Assembly (NCBI RefSeq): GCF_021800405.1
Contig: NZ_CP084550.1
Location: 1,736,001-1,800,000 of the forward strand
Length of the DNA: 64,000 nt
Source: Arthrobacter sp. FW306-07-I
GTDB taxonomy: Bacteria; Actinomycetota; Actinomycetes; Actinomycetales; Micrococcaceae
Direction of reading: 5' to 3'
The position numbers and the translations under genes are program-made. This document shows positions 57,201-64,000 of the stretch, piece after piece. Within the stretch, counting starts at the first letter, position 1; each line of letters starts with the position of its first letter. The notes below the pieces were generated by a model. It ran no database searches. It saw only the letters and a program-made list of their open reading frames with translations, and was not told where the DNA came from.

Positions 57201-57233
57201 GCTGTTTTCGAGCGTGCCTTCTATGGGCATTGA
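54213..57233 (+). CDS. glnE: Bifunctional glutamine synthetase adenylyltransferase/adenylyl-removing enzyme
   Basis: A 1006-residue enzyme that adds and removes AMP on glutamine synthetase. Two nucleotidyltransferase halves are visible. The N-terminal one has [25 protein letters not shown] and the linker domain [21 protein letters not shown]. The C-terminal one has [23 protein letters not shown] followed by [21 protein letters not shown]. The GTG start directly abuts the glnA2 stop. Its likely target is GlnA1, whose Tyr402 lies in the matching motif. The end overlaps a GNAT gene by 11 bases. Confidence 0.96.
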   Translation: [1006 protein letters not shown]

Positions 57234-57759
57234 CTGGGTCTGGCTCATCCCGCTGCGGGACCTGGACGCCGATGCCCGCGCCATCCAGCTCGGGGCCATC
57301 GCGGACATGTCCTTGCTGCCCGGCCAGGACCGCTTCGTGGGCGACCCGCTGCGAATGGCCCTGGCAGGACTGGCAGAAGAATCACGCCGGCCCTACGTCG
57401 TGGAGGCCGGGGGTGCCGCTGTCGGCCTCTTGACGCTGCAGGCGGGGGCCGCGGGGCTTGCCGGCTGGCCTGACGACGAGTCGGCCTGGCTGCTGCGTGG
57501 CTTTCTCATCGACCGGCGGCACCAGGGCAAGGGGCTGGGGACCCTGGCGGCGGCAGCGGCCGTGGAGGCAGCCCGCAAACTCACCGTTCGGGACCAAAGC
57601 CGCGAGACCGGCGTCGTACTCTCCGTCAACGAGGAAAACCCTGCGGGACTTTCCGCTTACCGCCGGTCCGGCTTTGTCGACGCAGGACGGTACCTGGGCG
57701 GCACGGCGGGACCGCAGCGAACCATGTTCCACAGCTTCCCCGCCACCCAGCAGCCGTAA
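57223..57759 (+). CDS. GNAT family N-acetyltransferase
   Basis: 178 residues. The acetyl-CoA-binding motif is LRGFLIDRRHQGKGLGTLAA, preceded by the core strand AAVGLLTLQAG and followed by LSVNEENPAGLSAYRRSGF. This is a standard small-molecule or protein acetyltransferase fold; the substrate is unknown. It overlaps the glnE end, so it is co-translated with the nitrogen genes. Start: ATG 57223 or GTG 57214; neither has a clear ribosome binding site. Confidence 0.82.
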   Translation: MGIDWVWLIPLRDLDADARAIQLGAIADMSLLPGQDRFVGDPLRMALAGLAEESRRPYVVEAGGAAVGLLTLQAGAAGLAGWPDDESAWLLRGFLIDRRHQGKGLGTLAAAAAVEAARKLTVRDQSRETGVVLSVNEENPAGLSAYRRSGFVDAGRYLGGTAGPQRTMFHSFPATQQP

Positions 57760-57975
57760 CGCGTTTGACGTAACCCGCCGTGCCGGCATTGCGCTCAGCA
57801 AGCGTTTGCCCGATTATGTGGATTGGCGGTGTTCTCCAACCTTGTTGGGGGGAAGGCTGGATAAGTCTTCGTCTCGGGGGGCATTCGTCAGGGGGTCCGG
57901 CTCCCGGTCTCAGCACGTCTGGAGGCGGGCCCCCACCTTAACGCCTCTGTTCGCCGCGACGGCGGCCGGACACAA

Positions 57976-58012
57976 CGAAGGCGGCCACCGGATGCACCGG
58001 TGGCCGCCTTCG
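57976..58012. terminator. Bidirectional terminator, GNAT/glnA1
   Basis: A perfect 16-bp stem (57976-57991 with 57997-58012) and loop ATGCA lie just past the glnA1 stop. The about 215 bp between the GNAT stop and this hairpin is G-rich with no recognisable gene. Confidence 0.85.
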
Positions 58013-58045
58013 CGGTTTCAGCAGTCCTGCGGGGCAGGTCGCAGA

Positions 58046-59470
58046 CTAGACGCCGTAGTAGAGCTCGAACTCGTAGGGGTTCGGGCGCAGGGACAGCGGG
58101 CGGATCTCGTTCTCGTACTTGTACTCGATCCAGGTGTCGATCAGGTCCTGGGTGAAGACGCCGCCGGCCTGCAGGAACTCGTTGTCCTCGCGCAGTGCCT
58201 CGAGTGCTTCCTCAAGCGAACCCGGAGCCTTGGGGATGTCCTTGGCTTCCTCGGCGGGCAGCTCGTAGAGGTCCTTATCGATCGGAGCGGGCGGCTCGAT
58301 GCGGTTGCGGATGCCGTCGATGCCGGCCATCAGCTGGGCAGCGAACGCCAGGTACGGGTTGGAGGAGGGGTCCGGCGCGCGGAATTCGATGCGCTTGGCC
58401 TTCGGGTTGGAACCCGTGATGGGGATACGGATACCGGCGGAGCGGTTGCCCTGCGAGTAGACCATGTTGACCGGAGCTTCGAAGCCCTTGACCAGGCGGC
58501 GGTAGGAGTTCACCGTCGGGTTGGTGAAGGCCAGGACGGCGGAAGCGTGCTTGAGCAGGCCACCGATGTACCAGCGGGCGGTGTCGGACAGGCCGGCGTA
58601 GCCCTTCTCGTCGTAGAACAGCGGCTCGCCACCGTTCCACAGCGACTGGTGGCAGTGCATGCCGGAGCCGTTGTCGCCGAAGACCGGCTTGGGCATGAAG
58701 GTGACGGACTTGCCCCAGGCGTCAGCGGTGTTCTTGATGACGTACTTGAACTTCTGCAGGTCATCCGCAGCGTGGGTCAGGGTGGTGAACTTGTAGTTGA
58801 TCTCGGCCTGGCCGGCGGATCCAACTTCGTGGTGGCTGCGCTCGACCTCGAGGTTGGCTTCGTCCAGGGCAACACACATGGCGTCGCGCAGGTCAGCCTG
58901 CTTGTCAGTGGGGGAGACCGGGAAGTAGCCGCCCTTGACGGGGGTCTTGTAGCCCAGGTTGCCGCCCTCTTCCTCGCGGCCCGTGTTCCAGTGGGCTTCC
59001 TCGGAGTCGATCTTGTAGAAGCTGCCCTGGGGCGAGGACTGGTACTGGACGTTGTCGAACACGAAGAACTCGGCTTCGGGAGCGAAGAACGCGGTGTCGG
59101 CGATGCCGGTGGAGGCCAGGTAGGCCTCAGCCTTCTCAGCCACGCCTCGGGGGTCGCGGTGGTAGGGGTCTCCGGTCCGCGGGTTGACGATCGAGAAGTT
59201 CAGCGCGAGGGTCTTCTCCATGCGGAAGGTGTCCAGGAACGCGGTGGTGACGTCCGGGATCAGCTGCATGTCAGATTCGGCGATGCCCTGGAAGCCGCGA
59301 ATGGAGGAACCGTCGAAGAGCTGACCGTTGACGAAGAAGTCCGCGTCGACGCTCTTGGCGGGGACGTTGAAGTGCTGCTGGACGCCCGGGAGGTCGGTGA
59401 AGCGAATATCGACGAACTTTACATCTTCGTCCTTGATGAACTTGAGGACTTCGTCCGCAGTCTTGAACAT
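58046..59470 (-). CDS. glnA: Glutamine synthetase type I (GlnA1)
   Basis: A 474-residue dodecameric glutamine synthetase, the main ammonium-assimilating enzyme. Landmarks are [77 protein letters not shown]. The adenylylation loop [12 protein letters not shown] has its Tyr at residue 402, the site modified by GlnE, which is encoded convergently. The ATG follows TTAGGAGCATAG. A four-half-site GlnR-type operator lies 146-183 nt upstream, so nitrogen-dependent transcription is expected in addition to GlnE control. Confidence 0.97.
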   Translation of the reverse strand: MFKTADEVLKFIKDEDVKFVDIRFTDLPGVQQHFNVPAKSVDADFFVNGQLFDGSSIRGFQGIAESDMQLIPDVTTAFLDTFRMEKTLALNFSIVNPRTGDPYHRDPRGVAEKAEAYLASTGIADTAFFAPEAEFFVFDNVQYQSSPQGSFYKIDSEEAHWNTGREEEGGNLGYKTPVKGGYFPVSPTDKQADLRDAMCVALDEANLEVERSHHEVGSAGQAEINYKFTTLTHAADDLQKFKYVIKNTADAWGKSVTFMPKPVFGDNGSGMHCHQSLWNGGEPLFYDEKGYAGLSDTARWYIGGLLKHASAVLAFTNPTVNSYRRLVKGFEAPVNMVYSQGNRSAGIRIPITGSNPKAKRIEFRAPDPSSNPYLAFAAQLMAGIDGIRNRIEPPAPIDKDLYELPAEEAKDIPKAPGSLEEALEALREDNEFLQAGGVFTQDLIDTWIEYKYENEIRPLSLRPNPYEFELYYGV

Positions 59471-59534
59471 CTATGCTCCTAACGCATATGTAAATATCTG
59501 GCATGCAAGCCATATGATCCAGCGCAATCCAAAA

Positions 59535-59561
59535 GCAGGGAGAACGCGGGGTTTTCCCTGC
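59535..59561 (-). other. Hairpin in the glnA1 leader
   Basis: GCAGGGA pairs with TCCCTGC across 13 nt, with further inner pairing AAC/GTT after one mismatch. It lies 65-91 nt before the glnA1 start in the presumed 5' leader. Its role is unknown; it could affect stability or translation. Confidence 0.35.
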
Positions 59562-59615
59562 TGCGCGTACCTGCCGGGGGATTGCTTGAAACTGCTAACA
59601 GCCTATGGATACGGC

Positions 59616-59653
59616 ATTTCCCGTCCGTGTCCGCATTGTTTCGGGCAGGTTAC
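59616..59653 (-). promoter_or_regulatory. GlnR-type operator upstream of glnA1
   Basis: On the minus strand GTAAC-N6-GAAAC-N6-GACAC-N6-GAAAT matches the actinobacterial GlnR pattern gTnAc-n6-GaAAc repeated twice. The first two half-sites are exact, and the other two differ at one base each. It is oriented towards glnA1 but lies only about 103 bp from the RDD gene start on the other strand. Confidence 0.8.
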
Positions 59654-59743
59654 AGAATGCCCTGCTATGACCACGCTATCGTCCGTCCACATTTTGGTCG
59701 ACTCCCATCCACAGTGTGGGCGCGTCGATACTTCCCTGATCGG

Positions 59744-59749
59744 TAAACT
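59744..59749 (+). promoter_or_regulatory. -10 element for a leaderless RDD-protein mRNA
   Basis: TAAACT is followed by six bases (TGGACG) and the GTG at 59756. There is no Shine-Dalgarno. Confidence 0.5.
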
Positions 59750-59755
59750 TGGACG

Positions 59756-60193
59756 GTGGTAGATCGCAAAGATATTGGCTCCTGGCTCAGCGGACCGGAC
59801 ACCTCCGGCATCTCGAAATATCCGGGGGAGCGGCTGGGTCTCCCGGAGTCCGGTCCCGGGTCCATCGCCCGGGCAGGTCGGCGCATCGTGGCCCTCTGCA
59901 TCGACTGGGGCATCGCACTGCTCATCAGCAACTTCGCCTTTGGCGGCGACTCGTGGGCCACCCTGGCGGTGTTCGCCATTGAACAGATCCTGCTGGTGGG
60001 GACCCTCGGTTACAGCATCGGCCACCGCGTAATGGGCATTGCTGTGATCAAACCCGGCGGCGGTGCCCCTGGCCCACTCGCGGCCCTGGTCAGGTCGGTG
60101 CTTCTGTGCCTGGTGATCCCTGCCGTGATCTTCGACCCGGACCAGCGCGGCCTGCACGACAAAGCCATGAACACGCTCCTGATCCGGCGCTAG
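59756..60193 (+). CDS. RDD family membrane protein
   Basis: A 145-residue protein with the RDD domain: ARAGRRIVALCIDWGIALLIS carries the characteristic Arg-Asp pair in the first membrane segment, then FAIEQILLVGTLGYSIGHRVMG and a third segment ending RGLHDKAMNTLLIRR. The function of RDD proteins is poorly defined; some act in ion transport. An RDD gene lies next to glnA1 in mycobacteria too, there on the same strand as far as I recall. Here it is divergent from glnA1 and shares the GlnR-operator region. Confidence 0.88.
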   Translation: MVDRKDIGSWLSGPDTSGISKYPGERLGLPESGPGSIARAGRRIVALCIDWGIALLISNFAFGGDSWATLAVFAIEQILLVGTLGYSIGHRVMGIAVIKPGGGAPGPLAALVRSVLLCLVIPAVIFDPDQRGLHDKAMNTLLIRR

Positions 60194-60203
60194 CCGGTCC
60201 CGC

Positions 60204-61130
60204 TTACGCCTCCGGCCGTTCCCCGGCCCGTCCCTGCCGCCGGAAGGCCAGAGCGTTGGTCACCACTACGCCGGCGATGACGACGGCGCCGCCCACCAGT
60301 TGGGCGATCGTGTGGACCTGTCCGGCGAGGGTTGTCAGGATCGCGGTGAAGACGGTGATGAGGTTGAGGAAGACGCCCGCACCGGCCGCAGGCAGGACCG
60401 TCAGGGCCCGGTTCCACAGCAGGTAGGACAGCACTGACGGGAAGATGGCGATAAAGAGCAGTGATGCCATCCCGTTGCCCGTCGAGGGAAGCGCCAGGCC
60501 GCCCGTGGCGAAGCGGACCGGGCCCAGAATGCCCACGACCACAGCTGCCTGGACCGCAGTCGCGGTAATGGGCGGAATCTTCGGCGCCAAGCGGCCGGTG
60601 ATGGTATAAGCCGTCCAAACAATGATGGCGCCCACCATGAGTACCTCACCGGTGCCGAAACCGGTGTCCATCAAGCGCCCTACGTTCCCTCCGCTGATGA
60701 CCACCAGGACGCCCGCCAGAGCCATCAGGACGCCCGCCACCGCCAGCGGGGTGAGCCGTTCGCGCAGGAAGACCGCGGCGGCCAGCGTGATCAGCGCCGG
60801 ATTGAACGCGTTAATCAGCGATGCGTTGAACGCGTCCGTATGCTCCAGGGCCAAGTACAGGAGGAGGTTGTAGCCGAGCAGGCCGCAGACGCTCAACGCG
60901 AGCAGCCAGGGCCACGCGGCCAGGACGGACCGCCAGGACGGCCGCTCCACCACCTGGGCAATTACCAGCAGCGGCACCAGCGCAATGGCCCACCGCAGGA
61001 ACACCAAGCTCAGGGGATCGATGCTTTTGACCGCGCCGGCGCCCACCACATAGTTGCCCGCCCAGAAGAGCGTGGCCCCGAGCAGGGAGAGGACTGCCAC
61101 CACCCGACGGCGGCCCTGGCTGCCCTTCAC
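60204..61130 (-). CDS. EamA family transporter
   Basis: A 308-residue drug/metabolite transporter with ten membrane segments in two EamA repeats. The first starts VLSLLGATLFWAGNYVVG with FLRWAIALVPLLV; the second has MVGAIIVWTAYTITGRLA and SVLSYLLWNRALTVLPAAGAG. The substrate is unknown. I chose GTG 61128-61130 (MKGSQGRRR) because AGGAAGG lies just upstream; TTG and longer starts are possible, but the long ones overlap the DUF3817 gene. It lies downstream of DUF3817 on the same strand. Confidence 0.88.
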   Translation of the reverse strand: MKGSQGRRRVVAVLSLLGATLFWAGNYVVGAGAVKSIDPLSLVFLRWAIALVPLLVIAQVVERPSWRSVLAAWPWLLALSVCGLLGYNLLLYLALEHTDAFNASLINAFNPALITLAAAVFLRERLTPLAVAGVLMALAGVLVVISGGNVGRLMDTGFGTGEVLMVGAIIVWTAYTITGRLAPKIPPITATAVQAAVVVGILGPVRFATGGLALPSTGNGMASLLFIAIFPSVLSYLLWNRALTVLPAAGAGVFLNLITVFTAILTTLAGQVHTIAQLVGGAVVIAGVVVTNALAFRRQGRAGERPEA

Positions 61131-61179
61131 CGGGTCCCTTCCTGTCTTAACCGACTCCAAGTTACGGGGTCCTTTTCGG

Positions 61180-61533
61180 CTACGCCCGGCTGGGCTCAAG
61201 GCCAGCATCGGCCGTTTCCGCCGGTGAAGCTGTGAGGTGGCCGCGCCGGCCGGACCAGCGTTCAAAAAGGATGGTGGCAAACGGGAAGACCGCGGAAAGG
61301 CCAGCCAGGGCAGCCACCAGGAACGGCCAGCGCTGCAGGCGCCACAGCGTGAGCGCGGCGACCCCGTAGCCGATGAACAGCGCACCGTGGACAGGCCCGG
61401 CGATTTCGACACCAAGCTCCGTGGTGCCGGCAATCCACTTGAAGTACATTCCCACCAGAAGCGCGGCCCAGCTGCAAGCCTCGGCGATGGCGAGGATGCG
61501 GAAGATGCGGATCGCGGATGTCCTGAGGCGCAT
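61180..61533 (-). CDS. DUF3817 membrane protein
   Basis: 117 residues with three membrane segments. The family signature runs FRILAIAEACSWAALLVGMYFKW, then GPVHGALFIGYGVAALTLWR and FPFATILFERW. Function is unknown. The ATG is at 61531-61533. It lies between the DUF4191 terminator upstream and the EamA gene 50 bp downstream, probably as a two-gene unit. Confidence 0.88.
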   Translation of the reverse strand: MRLRTSAIRIFRILAIAEACSWAALLVGMYFKWIAGTTELGVEIAGPVHGALFIGYGVAALTLWRLQRWPFLVAALAGLSAVFPFATILFERWSGRRGHLTASPAETADAGLEPSRA

Positions 61534-61586
61534 GGTCTAAGTCCTGTCGTAGCTTGATTTCGGATGAGGCCCGGGCGCAAGAAAAA

Positions 61587-61622
61587 ACGCCCCGGCGGCC
61601 GGCTGTGCCGGTACCGGGGCGT
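61587..61622 (-). terminator. Intrinsic terminator of the DUF4191 gene
   Basis: The stem ACGCCCCGG/CCGGGGCGT with additional inner pairing CCGGC/GCCGG runs into a TTTTTT tract on the minus strand. It is the only classical T-run terminator in the window. Confidence 0.92.
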
Positions 61623-61630
61623 CCTCGTGG

Positions 61631-62383
61631 CTAGCGCCCGCGGTTGGGACGGGCCTTGTAGGGATCGATGCCCTTGGGAATGGGAAGCCTGTTGCCCATG
61701 GACGCGATGCGCTTGGACACGGTGCTGACTTCCAGTTTGGTCAGTTCGTTCTTCATCTTGCCCATCTGCTTGGCCACCTGGCTCAGCGGCACTTGCCCCT
61801 CGCCGCGCCCGGTTTGGATCGTGTGCACGGGAACGTTGGGGAGGATACGCGCCAAGCGCTTGCGCTCAGCATCGAGCAGCGGCTTCACCCGGTGGGTGGG
61901 GCCTTCGCTGACAAGGACGACGCCGGGACGGCCAACCGCACGGAACACGGCATCCTGCGTGCGCGGGTTGACAGCCACCGGCTGTTCCTCGGTGATCCAG
62001 CCCCTCCGGAGCGTTCCCAGGGCAGCGCCGGAGGCGCCGGGCTGGTTCTCGATCTGCGCGAACGCGGCACGTTCGGCACGCCGGGACAGGATGAAGGTTG
62101 CGGCCAGCAGGCCGAGCGGAATGCCGATGATCAGGCCGGTGATCCAGTTGTCCAGCCAGAAGCCCACCAGGAAGCTCACAGCCACAACGCCCAGGAAGAC
62201 CAGGAGCATCAGCCACGGAACCATGGGGTCGTGGCGGCGGGTCATGGTGAAGACCTCGCCGATCTGCTTGAGCCTGCTGGGCTTCTTGGCCTTTGCTTCC
62301 TTCGGCTTGCGCGTGAACATGCTGCGCTTCACCGCGCTTGAGCCCGCGGAGGAGGAGTTGCTGGAGTCAGGGGATTTCGCCAT
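61631..62383 (-). CDS. DUF4191 membrane protein
   Basis: A 250-residue protein. A basic Lys/Ser-rich N-terminus (to about 50) precedes two membrane segments (MVPWLMLLVFLGVVAVSFLVG and ITGLIIGIPLGLLAATFIL). A conserved cytoplasmic domain follows: RRGWITEEQPVAVNPRTQDAVFRAVGRPGVVLVSEG and LPIPKGIDPYKARPNR. Members (Rv2219 type) sit next to lipA in actinobacteria, as here, but have no known function. Confidence 0.9.
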   Translation of the reverse strand: MAKSPDSSNSSSAGSSAVKRSMFTRKPKEAKAKKPSRLKQIGEVFTMTRRHDPMVPWLMLLVFLGVVAVSFLVGFWLDNWITGLIIGIPLGLLAATFILSRRAERAAFAQIENQPGASGAALGTLRRGWITEEQPVAVNPRTQDAVFRAVGRPGVVLVSEGPTHRVKPLLDAERKRLARILPNVPVHTIQTGRGEGQVPLSQVAKQMGKMKNELTKLEVSTVSKRIASMGNRLPIPKGIDPYKARPNRGR

Positions 62384-62412
62384 AGTGCCTCAATTCTACG
62401 TGACTTAAACGC

Positions 62413-62450
62413 AAGGGCCGGACGCTGGAATCTTCCAGCGTCCGGCCCTT
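62413..62450 (-). terminator. Terminator of lipA
   Basis: A near-perfect hairpin of about 17 bp (62413-62430 with 62433-62450) lies 22 nt past the lipA stop. Followed by TTGCGTTTAAG on the minus strand. Confidence 0.85.
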
Positions 62451-62471
62451 GGCCACTTCAAGAAACCGAGG

Positions 62472-63491
62472 TCAGGAGTGGGCGGCCAGGAGGGTGGCGG
62501 CTTCCTGGCGGGTGGTGCCGGAGTCCTGGATGCCGTCGGCGATGTGGGCGAGTTCGGCGGGGATGTCGCGGCCTTTTTTGCGCATGGCGGTGGCCCAGAG
62601 GCGGCCGGCGCGGTAGGAGGAGCGGACTAGGGGGCCGGACATGACGCCGAGGAAGCCGATTTCTTCGGCTTCGTGCTGGAGGTCGACGAATTCCTGGGGT
62701 TTGACCCAGCGGTCCACGGGCAGGTGCCGCTCGCTGGGGCGCAGGTACTGGGTGATGGTGATCAGGTCGCACCCTGCTGCGTGGAGGTCGCGGAGGGCTT
62801 CGGAGATTTCCTCGCGGGTTTCGCCCATGCCCAGGATGAGGTTGGATTTGGTGACCATCCCATGGGCCCGGCCCTGGGTGATGACGTCCAGGGAGCGGTC
62901 GTAGCGGAACGCGGGCCGGATCCTTTTGAAGATCCGGGGCACGGTTTCGACGTTGTGGGCGAAGACTTCGGGTTTGGAGTCGCAGATCGCTTTGATGTGT
63001 TCGGGGTTGCCGGAGAAGTCGGGGATGAGCAGTTCGACGCCGGTGCCGGGGTTCAGTTCGTGGATCTTGCGGACGGTTTCGGCGTAGAGCCACACGCCTT
63101 CGTCTTCGAGGTCGTCGCGGGCGACGCCGGTAACGGTGGCGTACCGGAGCTGCATGGACTGGACGGAGCGGGCCACCTTGGTGGGTTCGAACCGGTCCAG
63201 GGGTGAGGGTTTTCCGGTGTCGATCTGGCAGAAGTCGCAGCGGCGGGTGCATTCGGAACCGCCGATCAGGAAGGTGGCTTCCTTGTCTTCCCAGCATTCG
63301 AAGATGTTGGGGCAGCCGGCTTCCTCGCAGACGGTGTGCAGGCCTTCCTTTTTCACCAGGTTCTTCAGCCCGACGAACTCCGGGCCCATTTGGACCTTGG
63401 CCTTGATCCATTCCGGTTTGCGCTCCACCGGGACCGCAGCATTGCGCTGCTCGATCCGCAGCATCTTCCGGCCTTCAGGTGCCAATGTCAC
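62472..63491 (-). CDS. lipA: Lipoyl synthase
   Basis: A 339-residue radical-SAM enzyme that inserts two sulfurs into protein-bound octanoate. The auxiliary cluster cysteines are in [13 protein letters not shown], the radical-SAM motif is CTRRCDFC, and the C-terminal RSSYRAG serine ligand is present. Further blocks are [19 protein letters not shown] and [20 protein letters not shown]. The GTG start overlaps the lipB stop by four bases (GTGA, 63488-63491). Codons are strongly C-ending, more so than the neighbours, which fits high expression. Confidence 0.97.
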   Translation of the reverse strand: MTLAPEGRKMLRIEQRNAAVPVERKPEWIKAKVQMGPEFVGLKNLVKKEGLHTVCEEAGCPNIFECWEDKEATFLIGGSECTRRCDFCQIDTGKPSPLDRFEPTKVARSVQSMQLRYATVTGVARDDLEDEGVWLYAETVRKIHELNPGTGVELLIPDFSGNPEHIKAICDSKPEVFAHNVETVPRIFKRIRPAFRYDRSLDVITQGRAHGMVTKSNLILGMGETREEISEALRDLHAAGCDLITITQYLRPSERHLPVDRWVKPQEFVDLQHEAEEIGFLGVMSGPLVRSSYRAGRLWATAMRKKGRDIPAELAHIADGIQDSGTTRQEAATLLAAHS

Positions 63492-64000
63492 AGTAGAGCT
63501 CCTTCAGGGCTCGAAACCAATGCTTCTTCATGTTTGCGGAATTCCGCTACGAACCGGTCCACGATGTCCGCGGGCGTGATCTCCCGCCCCGTTTCCAGGG
63601 ACATGGTGGTCACCCCGGCGTCGGTGATGCCGCAGGCAATGATCTGACCGTAGGGTGCCAGGTCGTTGCTGCAGTTGATCGCCACGCCGTGCATGGTGAC
63701 GCCGTTGAGCACGCGGATGCCGATGGCCGCGATCTTGCGGTCCGGGCCCTTGGCATCTGCCTTAATCCACACGCCGGCCCGCCCCTTGATGCGCTCTGCC
63801 TTGATGCCGTAATCCGCCAGGACGGTGATCATGATTTCTTCCAGGCGCTCCACATAATCCCGGATGCCGGAGCGGTTCTTCAGCTTCAGGATAGGGTATG
63901 CGATCAGTTGTCCCGGCCCATGCCAGGTGAGCTTGCCGCCGCGGTCCACCGGAACCACCGGTGTGCCGTCAAACGGGCGCTCATGGTCCTCTGTCAGCTT
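63488..64000 (-). CDS. lipB: Octanoyltransferase (lipoate biosynthesis), C-terminal part
   Basis: 171 codons of a gene whose N-terminus lies beyond the window. LipB moves octanoate from acyl carrier protein to lipoyl domains, the step before LipA. Visible motifs are [20 protein letters not shown], the substrate block [18 protein letters not shown], and ALNCSNDL-like [20 protein letters not shown] with the catalytic Cys in ACGI and the Lys in RKIA. It is coupled to lipA by the GTGA overlap. Confidence 0.96.
   Translation of the reverse strand, partial: KLTEDHERPFDGTPVVPVDRGGKLTWHGPGQLIAYPILKLKNRSGIRDYVERLEEIMITVLADYGIKAERIKGRAGVWIKADAKGPDRKIAAIGIRVLNGVTMHGVAINCSNDLAPYGQIIACGITDAGVTTMSLETGREITPADIVDRFVAEFRKHEEALVSSPEGALL

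Noticed and set aside
60204..61580. 458-residue version of the EamA transporter
   Set aside because: The extra N-terminal part overlaps the DUF3817 gene in another frame; a GTG at 61128-61130 with AGGAAGG gives the normal family length.
62458..63411. 317-codon Arg/Pro/His-rich frame overlapping lipA on the same strand
   Set aside because: An out-of-frame reading of the strongly C-ending codons of lipA; the radical-SAM motifs are in the other frame.
1..64000. tRNA/rRNA genes, CRISPR arrays, insertion sequences, integrase or phage genes, toxin-antitoxin pairs
   Set aside because: I looked for cloverleaf-type sequences, regular repeats with spacers, terminal inverted repeats and transposase/integrase motifs and found none.

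Overview
The window is a chromosomal, gene-dense, high-GC segment of an actinobacterium. The protein sequences, the many GTG/TTG starts and the gene order point to Micrococcaceae, most likely Arthrobacter or a close relative such as Pseudarthrobacter. This includes a MurE whose amino-acid-binding motif fits L-lysine rather than meso-DAP. I see no insertion sequence, prophage, CRISPR array, rRNA or tRNA. Both window edges cut genes: the C-terminus of a bifunctional-nuclease (DUF151) protein at the left, and lipB at the right.

Left part (0-21 kb): a MerR regulator of the Rv1830 type, an orphan ParA-like ATPase, pyruvate carboxylase, a long-chain acyl-CoA synthetase and a ROK glucokinase. Next come a coupled cassette of a membrane protein with two tandem alpha/beta hydrolases, a divergent plsC acyltransferase and a class II DAHP synthase. 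Then follows the pknL neighbourhood: a PASTA Ser/Thr kinase, a LysM/transglycosylase wall hydrolase, the Rv2175c-type DNA-binding protein, a polyprenyl diphosphate synthase translationally coupled to a lipoprotein, dinB and a DUF3040 membrane protein.

Centre (21.4-42.7 kb): a complete division and cell-wall (dcw) cluster on the + strand. The order is mraZ-rsmH-ftsL-ftsI-murE-murF-mraY-murD-ftsW-murG-murC-ftsQ-ftsZ-pgeF-yggS-sepF-yggT-divIVA, then lspA and rluD, with many 4-8 nt start/stop overlaps. Promoters with visible operators precede mraZ (three GTGG repeats at 10-bp spacing), ftsZ and divIVA.

Right part (42.7-64 kb): dnaE, a flavin reductase, a membrane protein, hisD, nrdR, polyphosphate glucokinase, map, a tiny SPOR-domain protein and panB. 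A nitrogen-assimilation group follows: glnA2, glnE and a GNAT gene on +, and glnA1 on - with a four-half-site GlnR-type operator. The window ends with RDD, EamA, DUF3817, DUF4191, lipA and lipB.

The most rewarding non-coding signals are a phased array of 9-bp degenerate repeats upstream of the LysM hydrolase, an inverted second copy of the MraZ box, the GlnR operator between glnA1 and the RDD gene, a sequence shared by the merR and ftsZ upstream regions, and a recurring TANNNT-N6-RTG layout implying many leaderless mRNAs. The content is mostly conserved housekeeping. I did not find a convincing novel multi-gene system.
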